Positions 63,837 to 64,000 of a stretch of DNA of 64,000 bases are shown here, piece by piece. Within the stretch, counting starts at the first letter, position 1; each line of letters opens with the position of its first letter. Location: the NCBI GenBank assembly GCA_019187665.1, contig JABARH010000007.1, positions 43,387 through 107,386 on the forward strand, read 5' to 3'. A model generated the notes under the pieces. It was not told the origin of the DNA. It did no database searches and saw only the letters and a program-made list of their open reading frames with translations. Made by a program: the position numbers and the translations under genes. Origin of the DNA: Anaerolineales bacterium (GTDB lineage Bacteria; Chloroflexota; Anaerolineae; Anaerolineales; Villigracilaceae).

Positions 63837-63852
63837 TGTTTCTCTGTAGCAG

Positions 63853-63858
63853 ATTATA
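63853..63858 (-). promoter_or_regulatory. -10 element of the restriction-modification operon
   Basis: On the minus strand TATAAT lies 16 bases before the endonuclease ATG. No consensus -35 is evident. The short leader lacks a strong ribosome site. No C-protein gene is visible upstream. Confidence 0.5.
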
Positions 63859-63912
63859 CAACACCTAACAAGTGCGTGATTGTTCCGTACCTGGTAAAAG
63901 AGTGGTTAAATG

Positions 63913-63942
63913 CTGTGGGGCGGTCAACCAACCGCCCCACAG
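63913..63942. other. Perfect 12-bp inverted repeat upstream of the restriction system
   Basis: CTGTGGGGCGGT and ACCGCCCCACAG flank CAACCA. There is no T-run on either side, so it may be an operator, a boundary marker or an upstream terminator. The final 50 bases of the window hold an ATG at 63972 with an open frame to the edge, too short to call. Confidence 0.5.
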
Positions 63943-64000
63943 CCGAACAAAAACAAGCGGAACAGATTATATGCGACTCAACTTGCGCCTGCCAGAAGTA

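Noticed and set aside
63972..64000. Start of a plus-strand gene at the window edge
   Set aside because: Ten codons (MRLNLRLPEV) are open to the edge after a possible TATAT, but that is too little to support a feature.

Overview
The window is about 64 kb of GC-rich bacterial chromosome with dense genes on both strands. Gene content suggests an anaerobic or facultative member of the Chloroflexota, probably class Anaerolineae. The pointers are a serine hydroxymethyltransferase-GcvT fusion, a T-box before pheST, many lipoproteins with Thr/Pro-rich linkers after the lipobox, and intergenic DNA full of short palindromic and 7-bp (CGATATT-like) repeats. The taxonomy is inferred from content; no 16S gene is present.

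Layout. 1-3.6 kb: broken-off flavin dehydrogenase, TauE/SafE-type membrane protein, cdd, glmU, tRNA-Gln. 3.6-11.4 kb (minus): one tight block in the order c-type cytochrome, two peptide-type solute-binding proteins, OppD-like and OppF-like ATPases, response regulator. 11.4-12.2 kb: nested inverted repeats and a candidate 190-nt small RNA with its own promoter, 18-codon ORF and terminator. 12.2-13.8 kb: small membrane proteins. 13.9-19.2 kb (minus): TPP riboswitch, thiN and a ThiB-ThiP-ThiQ thiamine-type importer, then a DUF402 protein. 19.2-19.8 kb: two tRNA-Ser genes. 19.8-32.9 kb (minus): TupB-like permease, CrtI-like oxidoreductase, tyrosine phenol-lyase/tryptophanase, drug exporter, solitary DNA methyltransferase, GlyA-GcvT fusion, tyrosine-rich lipoprotein, cytochrome P450. 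33.4-36.2 kb: NarL-type two-component pair and tRNA-Val.

36.3-43.1 kb (plus): FAH-family hydrolase, membrane protein, then T-box, pheS, a four-helix-bundle protein and pheT. That operon is riddled with 7-bp repeats, one array lying inside pheT in frame. 43.1-47 kb (minus): SUI1-type factor, serine carboxypeptidase, metallophosphoesterase, coaBC. 47-53.2 kb: dusB, a saccharopine-dehydrogenase-like protein, Nudix, DinB-like, SDR, M23 peptidase, Hsp20 and a BMP-like lipoprotein. 53.7-60.5 kb (plus): attenuator-like leader, acetyltransferases, two zinc-ribbon proteins, HAD hydrolase, Eis-like protein, MFS transporter. 60.7-63.8 kb (minus): hutI and an AT-richer restriction-modification pair closely resembling EcoRV.

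Two patterns run through the window. First, repeats of the intergenic kind are also found in frame inside essential genes (pheT, thiP, thiQ), which recalls Rickettsia palindromic elements. Second, several genes carry a consensus TATAAT or TATACT only 6-7 nt before the ATG, implying leaderless transcripts. All functional calls rest on motif and family recognition from the sequence alone.
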